Assembly (NCBI GenBank): GCA_021229015.1
Contig: CM037789.1
Location: 42,460,377-42,524,376, forward strand
Reading direction: 5' to 3'
Source of the DNA: Solen grandis
Lineage: Eukaryota > Mollusca > Bivalvia > Adapedonta > Solenidae
Length of the DNA stretch: 64,000 nt
This document shows positions 27,701 through 39,700 of the stretch, piece by piece. The position numbers were made by a program, and so were the translations under genes. Position 1 is the first letter of the stretch. Every line of letters starts with the position of its first letter. The notes under the pieces were generated by a model. The model did not search any database. It was not told where the DNA came from and saw only the letters and a program-made list of their open reading frames with translations.

Positions 27701-30700
27701 AGTTATGAAGCTGAGGCTCTAACCACAAGAACCCAAACAGTTAGGACTGTCCACTTAAAAACAATGTATAAAAAGCAAAATTAAATTAGATTCTTCCTTC
27801 TAAACTCTATGGTAAATTACACAAGGTATTTTACCTGAGCCTTTCCTCACTGTCCTGAATAGCCTGTAGACGATGTTTGAGACCCATCACAGACTCTATG
27901 GCCGCCAGAATGTGCTGCTTAATACTGTCAGATTGGCACTGGAAAACAGTTTAAAAATCAAAGCCCACTCATAGCATTGTAATCACAAGGTGCCTTCATA
28001 ATTTATGAAAATTCTGATAAAAAGTTCATACATACTTACAGTATAGGAAAACATGCTATCTGATTTTTATAGAAAACTCAATAGCCTATGTATTTAACAA
28101 CCTTGTCTTTTTAAGTCCCTAATGTAAAGTGGTAACAGGTCAGCACTGGTCTAAACATCAAAAGTTATAATAAAGGCTACCAGATCAGAGGCTATAATAC
28201 ATGATGTAAAACTATATTCTTAAAATACCACATAGGCAGTAACCCATCAATAAAATACATTATACTTAATTCTCTCTACCAGCACTTAATGAGATATGGA
28301 GTTATGAAGGTATATTTACCTGACTGTCTAATGCCTCTTTCAATCCTTCAACATTTTGTGCAAATGATTCCGAAGGTTCAGATGCTACGGTTTCAGCCAT
28401 ATTTTCGACTAAGTCCTTGTAGAAACTATTAAGATCCTCTAGATCATCTATAGTCTTCTGGTCCTGGTTCAGTTTCTCCTCCTGCAGCTTGATTGTCAGC
28501 AGCAGCTGCTCTCGTGTCAAGCCATCTGGCGCCGTGCTGGATGGCCTGTCTTCATACTTGAATACGTCTGATACAAGATCATCTATCCCCTCTGGATTGT
28601 CACTGTCTAAACCTTCATCAGACCCAGACTTGTCCAGGTCAAGACTAGAAGTTGAAGCCCTCATATTTGAGGTTGGTTCCTTGAAATTGAGCAATTCTAA
28701 TTGTAATTCTTTGATTTCATGCTTTAAGTCTTTTTCTCTACCTTGTAAAATTTTCACTTTTCTGACTAGTTTTATATGCTTATTTTCAAGATCTTGGATC
28801 TTTGCTTGATAGTTATTTTCACGCTGATCAAAGTCTTGCATTTTCCTGAGCATATCAAGAGGCACAGAACCCAGCAGTTCTGTATCTGGAGTCTTACTTC
28901 TGAGAAGATCAAGCTCAGCTTCACTAAAAATACTTGACGTGAGAGGATTTTCACTGACCAACTCTGGGTTCTCAGACATGAGGCCTGAATGAACTTTACT
29001 ACTGTCCCCATCCACTTCATCCTTGTCAGTTTGTTCAGCATCTGGAAGAAGTTGAAGTAACTTTGAAACTTTATTTTCTAGTTCCATATTTTGTGTTATG
29101 AGCTGCTGATGTCTATGAAACATTCTAGATTCTGATATTTTACATGCTTCAATTTCATCCTCTAGTTCATTATTTGATTGTTCATACTCTTGTAATTTTT
29201 TCCTCATGCTTTCTTTTTCTCTCAGAAGTTTATTCATTTCATCTTTCAAGAGTTTTTCACATTCATCTTTATCAGAAAGCTTATTTTCATACTCAGTTTG
29301 CAGTTCTTCTAATTTTTCCTGAGTATTTGCTAGTTCATCTTCCATTTCTTGTCTGGCCTTTTTCTCAGAAGAAACACTTTTCATCCATCGCTCCTCTCCT
29401 TTCAACAAAGATTCAACTTTCTTTTTCTCATCTTCATATTGTTTATGCATGGAAGCAAGTCTTACTGCAATATCACCTTTCTCCATACCTGAGCTTTCAA
29501 TTGTCTTTTTCAGTGTCAAATTTTCTGATTCAAGCTCTTCAATTTTAACCTTTAATTCCTTTTCATCCTCTTGAAGCTTATTTAAGTCCTCTTCAAGCAT
29601 CCTCTTGAAGCTTATTTAAGTCCTCTTCAAGTTCAGTAACAGAGGATACACTTCTCCTGACCTTATTCAATTCTCTACGTAGTCTATCTTCTTCTTCCTC
29701 TAACTCCATAACTCGCTCCATCAGAGAGTCTTCATTTTCTTCCAATGCTTTTATTTTTTCAGACATTTGTCTCACCTGAGCATCTGTGGCAGTTAAAGCA
29801 GTGAGTTTTGTTGAGAGCTCCTGATTTTCATTTTCTAATGTCTGTATTCTACAAAACATACTTGAAACAGGTTTGCCCTGCTCCTGACCTGCCATTACAC
29901 CCTCCATAAAATCATCAGTACCAACCATTTTATCTACAGTTTCCCTCACAATGTCTTTGCTACTTTCATAAGCAGAGTCGATGGAATGCTGCCTTTCAAT
30001 TTGATTCTGGTCCTGTTCATTTGCACTTTCCTTTCTGTATAATTCTATTTCTTCCCTTAACATTTTTTCAGTATTTCCTAAATCTTCAATTTTTTTCAAG
30101 AGTTCCTTTTCTTTTTCCTCAAAAGAAGAAGACTTACACTGGGATATTTCATCTAGCAACTGTTCATTCTTTTCTAACAAAGACTTTTCAGATTCATCTA
30201 ACTCCATGACTCTTTCATGAAGATCATTGTTTTCAGTTCTTAACTGATCTACTTCAAGCTTAAAGGTAACTACCTCTCGAGCAAGGGTATCATAATCCTC
30301 TAAATTATCAGTTCTTTGTGACTTTTTCCTTTTCTTTTCTTGTTTTTTCATTTTATCAAGTAAAGACTTTTGCTCTTTTTCTGCATCCTGAACTTTATGA
30401 TTAAGGCTTGAAATTTCCTCTTGCAATTTTAGATTTTCTACTTGCAGTTCTTCTGCACTTAAAGCAGAGTTAATGGTTTTACCACTATGAAGAATATTAG
30501 CACATGAATCCTTCTCCAGTTTAGCAAAACTTTCAACAGTTGGCTGTAGCATCAATGTAGCATCATTTGTTCTTTTCATACCAGAGTGGTGAAGTTCACT
30601 ATTTTCCTGATCAAAACCATGAGTTGACAATTTAACATCTTTTTCTGACATTTCTTTTTCATGTTTTTCCAGTTCTGACACTTTGTTGATTAATTCTTGC

Positions 30701-33700
30701 TTTTCCTTTTCAAGCTGTTTGACTGTGGCATGTAAATCCTCTTCCCTTTTTTCAAGCTCCTGAATTCTAATGGAAAATTTGTCTGTGTTATCTTTGTCAT
30801 TTTGTTCAAGAGCTTCAATTCGTTTAGAGAAGTTAACAACTAATTCCATTTCTCTGCCTTCAAGCTCTTCAATTTTATTTTTCAGATTCATTTCATTTTC
30901 TTTATATGTTTCAAGTCTAGATGTAAGCTTATTTTCCTCTTCCTCTAATTCTTTAATTCTAAGGCACAAATCATCCTCTTGGCTGTTGAAATTCTGCAAT
31001 CTCTCTTTCCAGCAATTCTAATTTTCTTTCATAAGATTTTTCCATTGTTATAAGTCTTTCTTTAAGATCATCTTCATGGTCTTCCATTGAATTCATTTCA
31101 TCTAACAAATCTTCTTGAGAAGATCTCAACTGCACAATCTTTTCTTCATAACTGAGCAATGTTGAAGCTGCTTCTTGAGGATTTTCCGATGTCTCAAGAG
31201 CTGCAAGACGAGATTTGAGCTGCTTTTCTGAGCTCTCCATTTCTGCCAAGGTTTCAGTTAGCTTGATTTCTGATAACTTCATTCTGTCAAGCTCTTCATG
31301 CAAAGCTTCAATTTTGCTATTCTTTTCCTCTGACAGCTTCTCAAGCTCTGATTCTAGTTCTTTTATCCTTAAATTCAACTGCTCAATTGCATCATCATTA
31401 ATTTCAGAGGCAATGGAGGGACCACTTAAATCAAGATCTACTTCATGTTCTTTTAACTTTTCTTTCAAATCCTTATTAGCACACTCTAACACTTGATTTT
31501 TCTTCTAAACATTCTCTCCTGTTAGCTTCTTCATCAGCAACTTTACTCCAATTTTCACGCAATATTTCATTGTCTTCCTCAAGGTCTATCACTTTTGAGC
31601 CAAGATCATTGTTTTCAATTTCCAGAGTGGCAACCCTTTCCTTCAGGGTACCAACAAGATGAACATCGGAGAGAAGTTCCTCCTTCAAATCCAACCGTTG
31701 CTTCAAGATCTGGTTGGTTCCCTCAAGATCTGCCACTTTCTGTGACAGAAGGGCTTCTGCATCTTCAAGGAACTTCACCTGCAATATTAAGAAATGTGGT
31801 ACCAAACATGTTTCCATTTTCTGTAAGCCTAAGAAAACAATGGCAGAAACAGCATACAAAGACATATTTCTGGAACTTAAAGATAGAATTGCAAATAAAA
31901 AAGGTATCCCATGATTTAGCCAAAGTAAATGGAATTCTTTGAAAGAAAAGGACTTTCAAATTTCAACAGATATATTCAAATCAAATTGCAAGCTTATCCA
32001 ATAGCTATTCTAGGATATCATGTGATCAGTGAATCATGTGACTAGTGAATCATGTGACCAGTAAATCATGTGATCAGTGACTGACCTTTAAGACACATGG
32101 GTTTGTTTGTAATACTATTCAGAAGGGCAGGGCTTATATTTTACCAGCAAAAATAAGAAAGGTCCATACATGTAAGTCCTAGCAAACATAAAGTATATCT
32201 CAGGTTATAAGATAAATGTTATTTGTTTTAATAAGTAATTGTTGATCTATCACAAAGTAAGATGTTTAAGAATGCAACAGACATCTGACAATGAAGCTGA
32301 AAAAAAAAAAAAAACAATTAAAGTCATAAATTCCTTTAAAAAAACAGTCACCCTTGAAAAACCTAAAATGACCACATTCATACAAAATTCTTGAATAGAA
32401 ATTTTAAAAAATTCCATTCCTCTGATGAAAAAGGGAGATGAAAACAATGTTCATTTTTTTTTTTGGATAAATAAAGATATCTCATTAAAGTCCTTTACCC
32501 ACCGATAAAAAGAAAGAGATAAAAACAATGTTCATTTGAATAGATGAAGTGAATCTCATAAAAGTCATTTACAGCATATTTTGTTAAACAGTGATAAAAG
32601 AGAGAAAATAAAGTGAAATTAAATGATTCTCCGAAAGTAATGTTAGTAGATGTAACTGGGGATGCACTGAAAGAAACTGGTGACAGGGCTGGTAGAACTG
32701 AAAATAAGGGGGATGCAAACTGTGAGAAAATCTCATACATAATTATGTACGGAAGTTAAAGGTCTGTTCATTTATTTTTAGAGGTAGATCTACTTTATCA
32801 TTTCACTAACAGAAATTTCTACTGTTCTAGTCACACACTAATATCTAAATCTTTAAATCTCAATTTAATTTTTTTCTTATATTATTTTTAGATGTATTCA
32901 ATATTCATCAAGGATTGTTTCAACTGATACTTTCATATCAAATACATGTCTGGCATATTACATTCTATTTTTTTTTAAAAAGTAATCCAGATTTAGGTTA
33001 CCATGATGATATGTTATTTATCTTGTTTACATATAGAAAAAGGATATTAAACACATTGAAAGAAAGTTAAGCTTAAATGATGTCTAAATTTATCATTTTC
33101 CAACATCCTGGATAAATTATTTTAGTCTTAGACGGCAGCTATTCCAATTCAAACACAAAACTTATGTTTGTTGTTTTTTTTAAAGTGCCTGGACATTTAT
33201 CTGCGAAGCTGTAATGATTATTTCATTTCAAGGCAATTTTTTTTTTAATCTAATTGTAAATCATTTAAATCAAGAGAAATAACTATAATGTTTCAATTAC
33301 AATATCTTACTGAGTTACCTCCCTTACCAAGACAAATCCTTTTGAGGTAACAACATTGTATGACACATTAAATCCAAATGATTGGGAATAAAAGAATAAA
33401 AATAATGGAAGGCAAGTGAAGAAAATTTCACCTCAATGTGAAAAAAGGCATAAATTAAATCTCACCCAGTCACTCTGAAAACAAGCAAAGGGTAAAACAG
33501 AGATAAGTAATGTGTTACACATCGACATTCACCTACGAAAAAATGCATGTGGACTTCTTTGTCTATAACTTCATTCTAATGGAATGTATAGTAGTAAACC
33601 CTACATGAATATGATGAATTTGTAAAGCCATATTTTCATCTTGACATATATTAGGCTGCTATTAGAGCAGAAAGAACAATTAAAATATCCAGGACATTTT

Positions 33701-36700
33701 TTTTTTCCAATGTCTTTCCTTATTTTTTTAAATTTAACTTGCATGGTACATGTATTTACTTCTATCTAATTTCAGTTATAAACCAGTTTAAAAAGTTTTG
33801 ATAAAGTTATAGAATTAGTGCAGAGAAATCCACATTAAATCAAACCGGTATTAAACAAAAACATGGTATCAAATATAAACACATTAAAATAATTTAATAA
33901 ATTTAAAAACAGTGCAACAATATGTAACACGGGAATTAAAACCTGAAAATAAAACGGGTTCAACATTCATCAAGCATTAAAACAAGCAGTATGTCAAGAT
34001 TAAAATCAGCAAAAATCATTCCCATGCAACCAACGGTAACTATAACTATCTGAAATCTTAAATAAAACAAACATGAATAAAAAAGTACAAAAAACATCAA
34101 AGCACAAAACACATATACACTGCTTGTAATGTTATAATCTAATCCATGCCATTCCTGTTAGAAAAATCAACATGACTATGTTTCATTGGTTACAACTCAA
34201 AAAGCAGATATGTATACAGGTGTGTCACATGCCATTCCACATGTATCAGATGGGGATACCTTCTCTGTTAGTCGCTGTTCGTTTGTTTCCCTCTCCGACA
34301 TCACCTCCTTCAGCTCGCGTATTTTCCGCTGCAGACGGACGATCTGTTTACGGAGTTTATCACAGTCAGCATTTCCCTCCTCCACTCGGTCTCGCAGCAC
34401 TGTTTCACTCAGTTCCAGTTCGGTGATATGTTTCTCCGCAAGCTTTAATCTGTCCTTGTACTGTTTCTCCATTAACTCCGAACTCTGAAGACGCTCACGG
34501 AGATTTTCACATGTTTCACGAAGTTCGATCAGGCTTGGGTCTTCAGAATCTGACCCAGATCCGTCTGAATCACCATGGCATTTTTGGGCGAGTTCATATT
34601 TGAGTACATCGTTTTCCTCCTGAAGATCTGAAATCTGCTTCTGAAGTCGATCAACTTCGCTGAACGATTCAAAATGTTCCATGTGCCCACTGCTAAGGAC
34701 AGGCACACTATTGATTCTGGCTCGTCTCGGCGACTGGTTTCCGAAATTGACTGGTTCATTGCATTCAAAATTTGAGACCTCTTTGACGAAAAGTTCCTGC
34801 GCCTCATCGCTTTTTGAACCAGCCACTAAGGGGTTCACCGCTGGATTGTCTGGGACATCGGGGCGACCTCGGTGATGTGAGGGGACTACAAATTCGCTCG
34901 AGAGATCTCTCACGTTCTAGGGATCTCTCACGAATTGTGTCCTGTCCCATTTCGGCGAGCCGAAGACGGTTGTTCAGGAGGTGGTCAGGTGGTGGTTTAC
35001 GCTACAGAGTGAGAAGTACAAGTATGAAAAATACGCAGGGAACCAGTCACTGAAACATGTGCGCTGAAAACATGTCAATGTTCTTACTTCAAATCTGTAC
35101 TGACGTACCCTTGATTTTTAGTCAATACAAAGGATTGACCATGACACTATTTCATCCTATTTTTATGTAGTTAGAATAGTTTTACGGTCAGTCCTCAGTT
35201 CTTTCTTTGTAAAATTCCAAACAAAATTCAACTGACATTTAAGAGGCTTTTGTCTTAAAATGATATTATTGAATGAGACTTAGCCACTTGTATCACCTGA
35301 CAGATAGTTGTTGACCATTAAGTACAAGTGAAACAGTATGATCTTTTGAATGAAGATGTCCTCTAATTACAGGTGTGTTTAGTACATAATAAACCATTGG
35401 AAAACTCTTTTAAGAGAAGTAAAGAGAAGGAATTGATAAATGCCATCTATTTAACATCCCCTCTTATTCTGGACATAATACAAGTATGTAATGTTTAACA
35501 TTTTTTTATCCAGTAAGCCTTATCCCTTTACATCATGAATATTCAACTGTATGAATATTAATATATTGAACTTCAATTGGTTAATAAAATTGTGTAAAAT
35601 CTGAGCTAGGATATTGTAAAACCAAACAGAGGAGACCCAAATCAGACAGCTCTGGAAGGATGAACTAATAAAGCCCAGACCAAGGTGATGATATTGCTGA
35701 GTGTAAGACCCAGACCAATGCTACAAGACCACACATCCAATGAAATCATCTGACAAAGTACCATGTATAACCCTGACCAGCTAGGGCAGATGAGCATCCA
35801 TTTTACAAAACTTATCAACTATACATTAGAAGTGCAAGAAATGTAATATTTCTAACTATGCTAACCTTGACCTGTAGAAGTTCCTCGCGTTCGTCGCGGG
35901 TTAGTGTGAGTGACTGTTCCTGGGAGTCCAGTTTCTCCCTGTAGCGTGTCAGTTTGTCGGACAGCTGGGATTTCTCCTGCTGCAGCGTGACGATCTTGTC
36001 CTGTAGCTCCTGCATTGTGTCCTCCACTTCTACCACGTGCTGCACAATACAATACAATACAATACAATACAATACAGTATACTGAACAATATATCTGTCA
36101 TCCTTGTACAGTCCAAAACAGAGGAGTTTTATTCATCAATTCATGTCCATCATTACATGGTCAGAAACCCACATTTTGCTGATATCCTATCATACTCAAC
36201 TGTACTGTGAAATAAGACGAAAATGATTTTAAAGTATTTGCCAACTAAGGATTACTTAACCTGGATCACAGTGGCAAGTGAAGTACTGTATAAGCACTAT
36301 TTAAAATACTTATTAAATCTTACACTGAACTACTGTCTGATATAGGCAGGGTAGCAGAATTCTTCCACAATCTTGGGGAAAAAAATCTTCCCTACTTTGA
36401 AGCATACCCTATTGTATTTGGGCCAGCATTACATACAAAAATCAGGGGGGAAAAAATATAAACAAAAAACACAGAACAGGGAAGCCATAGAACAAATCCA
36501 CTCCTGCAGACAGAGTTTCTTGTTAACTTCTTAAAAGATGATAGTGTATCCAAATGCAATTATTTCCATTAATGGCATTACAACATTGTAATAAATAATA
36601 CAAGACCAATTTAGTGTAGTGTACCCTGTAAGTGTAAGAGAGTCCATGGCAGCACAATCCACCATAGCAGTGCTGCTAAGTACCTCCCTTTTAATGTGGC

Positions 36701-39700
36701 ACGTGCGTAGAGGTCATGTGACATTGATCAAATGACCAGGGACACATGCAAGTCAAAGGCCAGAGATCAAATTACACAGCAATCTAAATGTGTTTACATA
36801 TCTTGAAATATAAATGAGCTATTCATTGTCAAAGGTTGACGTTTTAATCCTACATTGCAAGATAGTCGTTACAAACATTCTAAGTACCAATTATGCTGAA
36901 GGTATCATCAAATGCTTACAAAGATCTTCTGTTTTAATATGAATTGCTCATACCTATTTAAACCATATTTTTCAATGGTTAGGTAACAATACAGTTTACC
37001 ATGGTCCAGTGACAGTTAATCAATTATGAGTGTGTGTGTTGCTTCCCAGACACAAAGTACTAGTCTAACCCAGGAAGAAATGAAAGGGATAAATACATGT
37101 TGTAACATTTATTAAAATTACTGTATGATGTTTATAAGCACATACCTGTTCTGCCTGTTTTAGCTGCGTCAGGACCGTACTGACCTCTGACCCTTGGCCC
37201 TCGAGGAGGCGTGCCAGCTTCTCCTCGAGGCCCTGTATTGTGGCCCGGTATTCCTGCTGATGGTTCCCGGCCATCGTTAATTCCTCACGCAGGAGGGCCT
37301 CACTACAGCGCAGCGCCTCTAGCTCAGTGGTCTGTAACCACAAATACGACAACATATTATCAAGATCATGCCTGATGATATCAAGATAGCTCAAATTTTT
37401 CTCCAATGCAAAAAGCACTTGAGCAACCCAGGAATCATTGAGAGGGATAAGTATAAATTGTAAAGTCTTGTTTCCCCCGGACAATGAAAAAGGAGATGTT
37501 TAAATTTATTTAGAGGCAAAATTGGGCAACAACTCTCATCTGATTGTTATATATTCCGTATTAAAAAGACAACTTTTTTATCTTCGAACTTGGATGAACA
37601 AAAAATATTCAGCCAAGACCAGAACAGCCAGTAAGTATCTCAAGATCATCAAGTTTAATGTACTTGTTACATGCATTTATGAATGGAACAAAGATACTGT
37701 TGAGGTGAAGTTAACCGTTGTTGTGACAATATTTCAGTCATATAGCAATGCCCAGCTAATTACAGGAGGAGAAAGACCCTGAATGCACACAGGCAACATC
37801 CTTGACCTACCACAAACCAGCTGGAAGGCTTCTTAACAATCAAGATTTTAAGTGATGCTGTCAGGACTTGAACCTGCAGTGGTGAATGGCTAAGTGTCAA
37901 CATAGTTATGGAACTACATACCTTCAGGTCCTTCTCACATTGTGCGGTAGTCTCAAGGTCATCAGTTGTCGTGGAAACAGCGCAGGTTACTGGAGTGTCA
38001 GCCTAGAACAGAAAAATACACAATACTTAGAACATTTATCTTGTACTGGAAACAAAAGGTTAACTAATAACACAAAAGTTGAACAAAGAGAAACATTTTG
38101 ATGTGATATACCCTTTGTTCCAGCCAACCCCATCTTGACCTTGTATCAGATTGAGCAGCAGGTCTGTCTGATCAGGCTTCATACTGCTAGATTTGCCATA
38201 GGGTAAACAGGTGGATTTGACATAGCAGAGCATGCTTAACTTGCCTGGTAACAATAATCAATCCAAATCAGCAAGCAACATGCAGGTAATGGTTGTTTTT
38301 CACATAGAAATTCATATACACAGGAACATTTTTGTATAGCAAAATATGTCAATGACAGGACATTATAAATTGATATTTCCTATGTACTGGTACTGTTCAA
38401 ACATTTCCATGCTGATTTTTTTCTTGCAGGCGACACTTTGTCGGTAAAGTAGTTGAGTTTGAAGAGAAAGTAAACACTATCTGAGAGAACTTCCTGACTT
38501 GAAGTTTAATGTAGTGTTATTGTCTAATGATTTCTTTCTACCTGACAATTTATTATACTGACATGTCTTTTTTTGGTGTTTTTCTTCTTTTTTTTCCAAA
38601 ACAAGAATACTTGGTTTCATGTGCATGATAGTATTGTGATCATGTAAAGGAAAATAAATTTCAGTGATATAAATCATGATTGATCACATGATCATGTTTT
38701 TGTTTTTTATTTATTTTTATTGAACTTCTGAATGTTTCCATACATCCAAATTAATGGGTAACAGACAAATAACTGTATGTTTATCTGCATTTACAGAAAT
38801 AAAATTTCAAATTACCTTTATGTTACAATGATTTCATTAAAACAAAACATGACAGAATAACAATAGGATCTCTGGACTGTGCAACAGAATTAATCATGCT
38901 GATGTATATTGCAGCTGGTACATTTTGTTTCCTTGTTTTCAGTCATATACCTGCCTTGTATGTACACTATAAAATGATAAAATCAAACCACCCTGTACTT
39001 TTTTTCTACTGATGCTATCTTTACACTTTGAAGACATGTTGTGTAAAAACACCAAAATCACAACAAATAAAGCAAGTTAAACAGATGGAGTTCTACCAAC
39101 ACAAATAAAACCTCCAAACTTCACATTAACTTCTATCTCTGTATACTTTCAATCTTGAATAGAATAACACACAGTGATTAAGTTCTTATCTCTTTTCATT
39201 ACAGAAAATATGTGCATAAAATGTTACAACTAATGCTTTACCAGGTAAAAAAAAGCACAGCTGTGTTTTGGTGAAAATTATGATTTATTTGTATTTAAAT
39301 GGACAGAATATCATGTTCATACTGAGTTTTACATTTCATGTATTTATCGACAAAAAAAATTGTATTACCTCATTAAAAATGTCTCATTTGTCTAATGCAT
39401 CCAGATTAAATCAGAGACACAAAGTTCTCTAGCAGGAGGGAAACTGTATACCATCCGTAGATGGCAGATAACTATTGCCTAGCAGGTTATCTGTGCACTT
39501 AGCACTTTCCCGATTTTACTCAGGTTGCCATAGCAATGTTAGTTAGTGTAACAAACATCCATGGCAAGAAAGGAGTTTTGTAACTCTGAAGATAAATGCA
39601 GTTTTACCTGTGCATGTATATACAAAACGACAGATTACACTTTAACCATTTCCCTCATAGAGGACACCATGAAAAGACCTATGCGAACAGCATAAAACCA

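Noticed and set aside
28489..31942. Plus-strand open frames opposite exon 6
   Set aside because: Same reason: reverse complements of the coiled-coil codons, with no independent splice or domain support.
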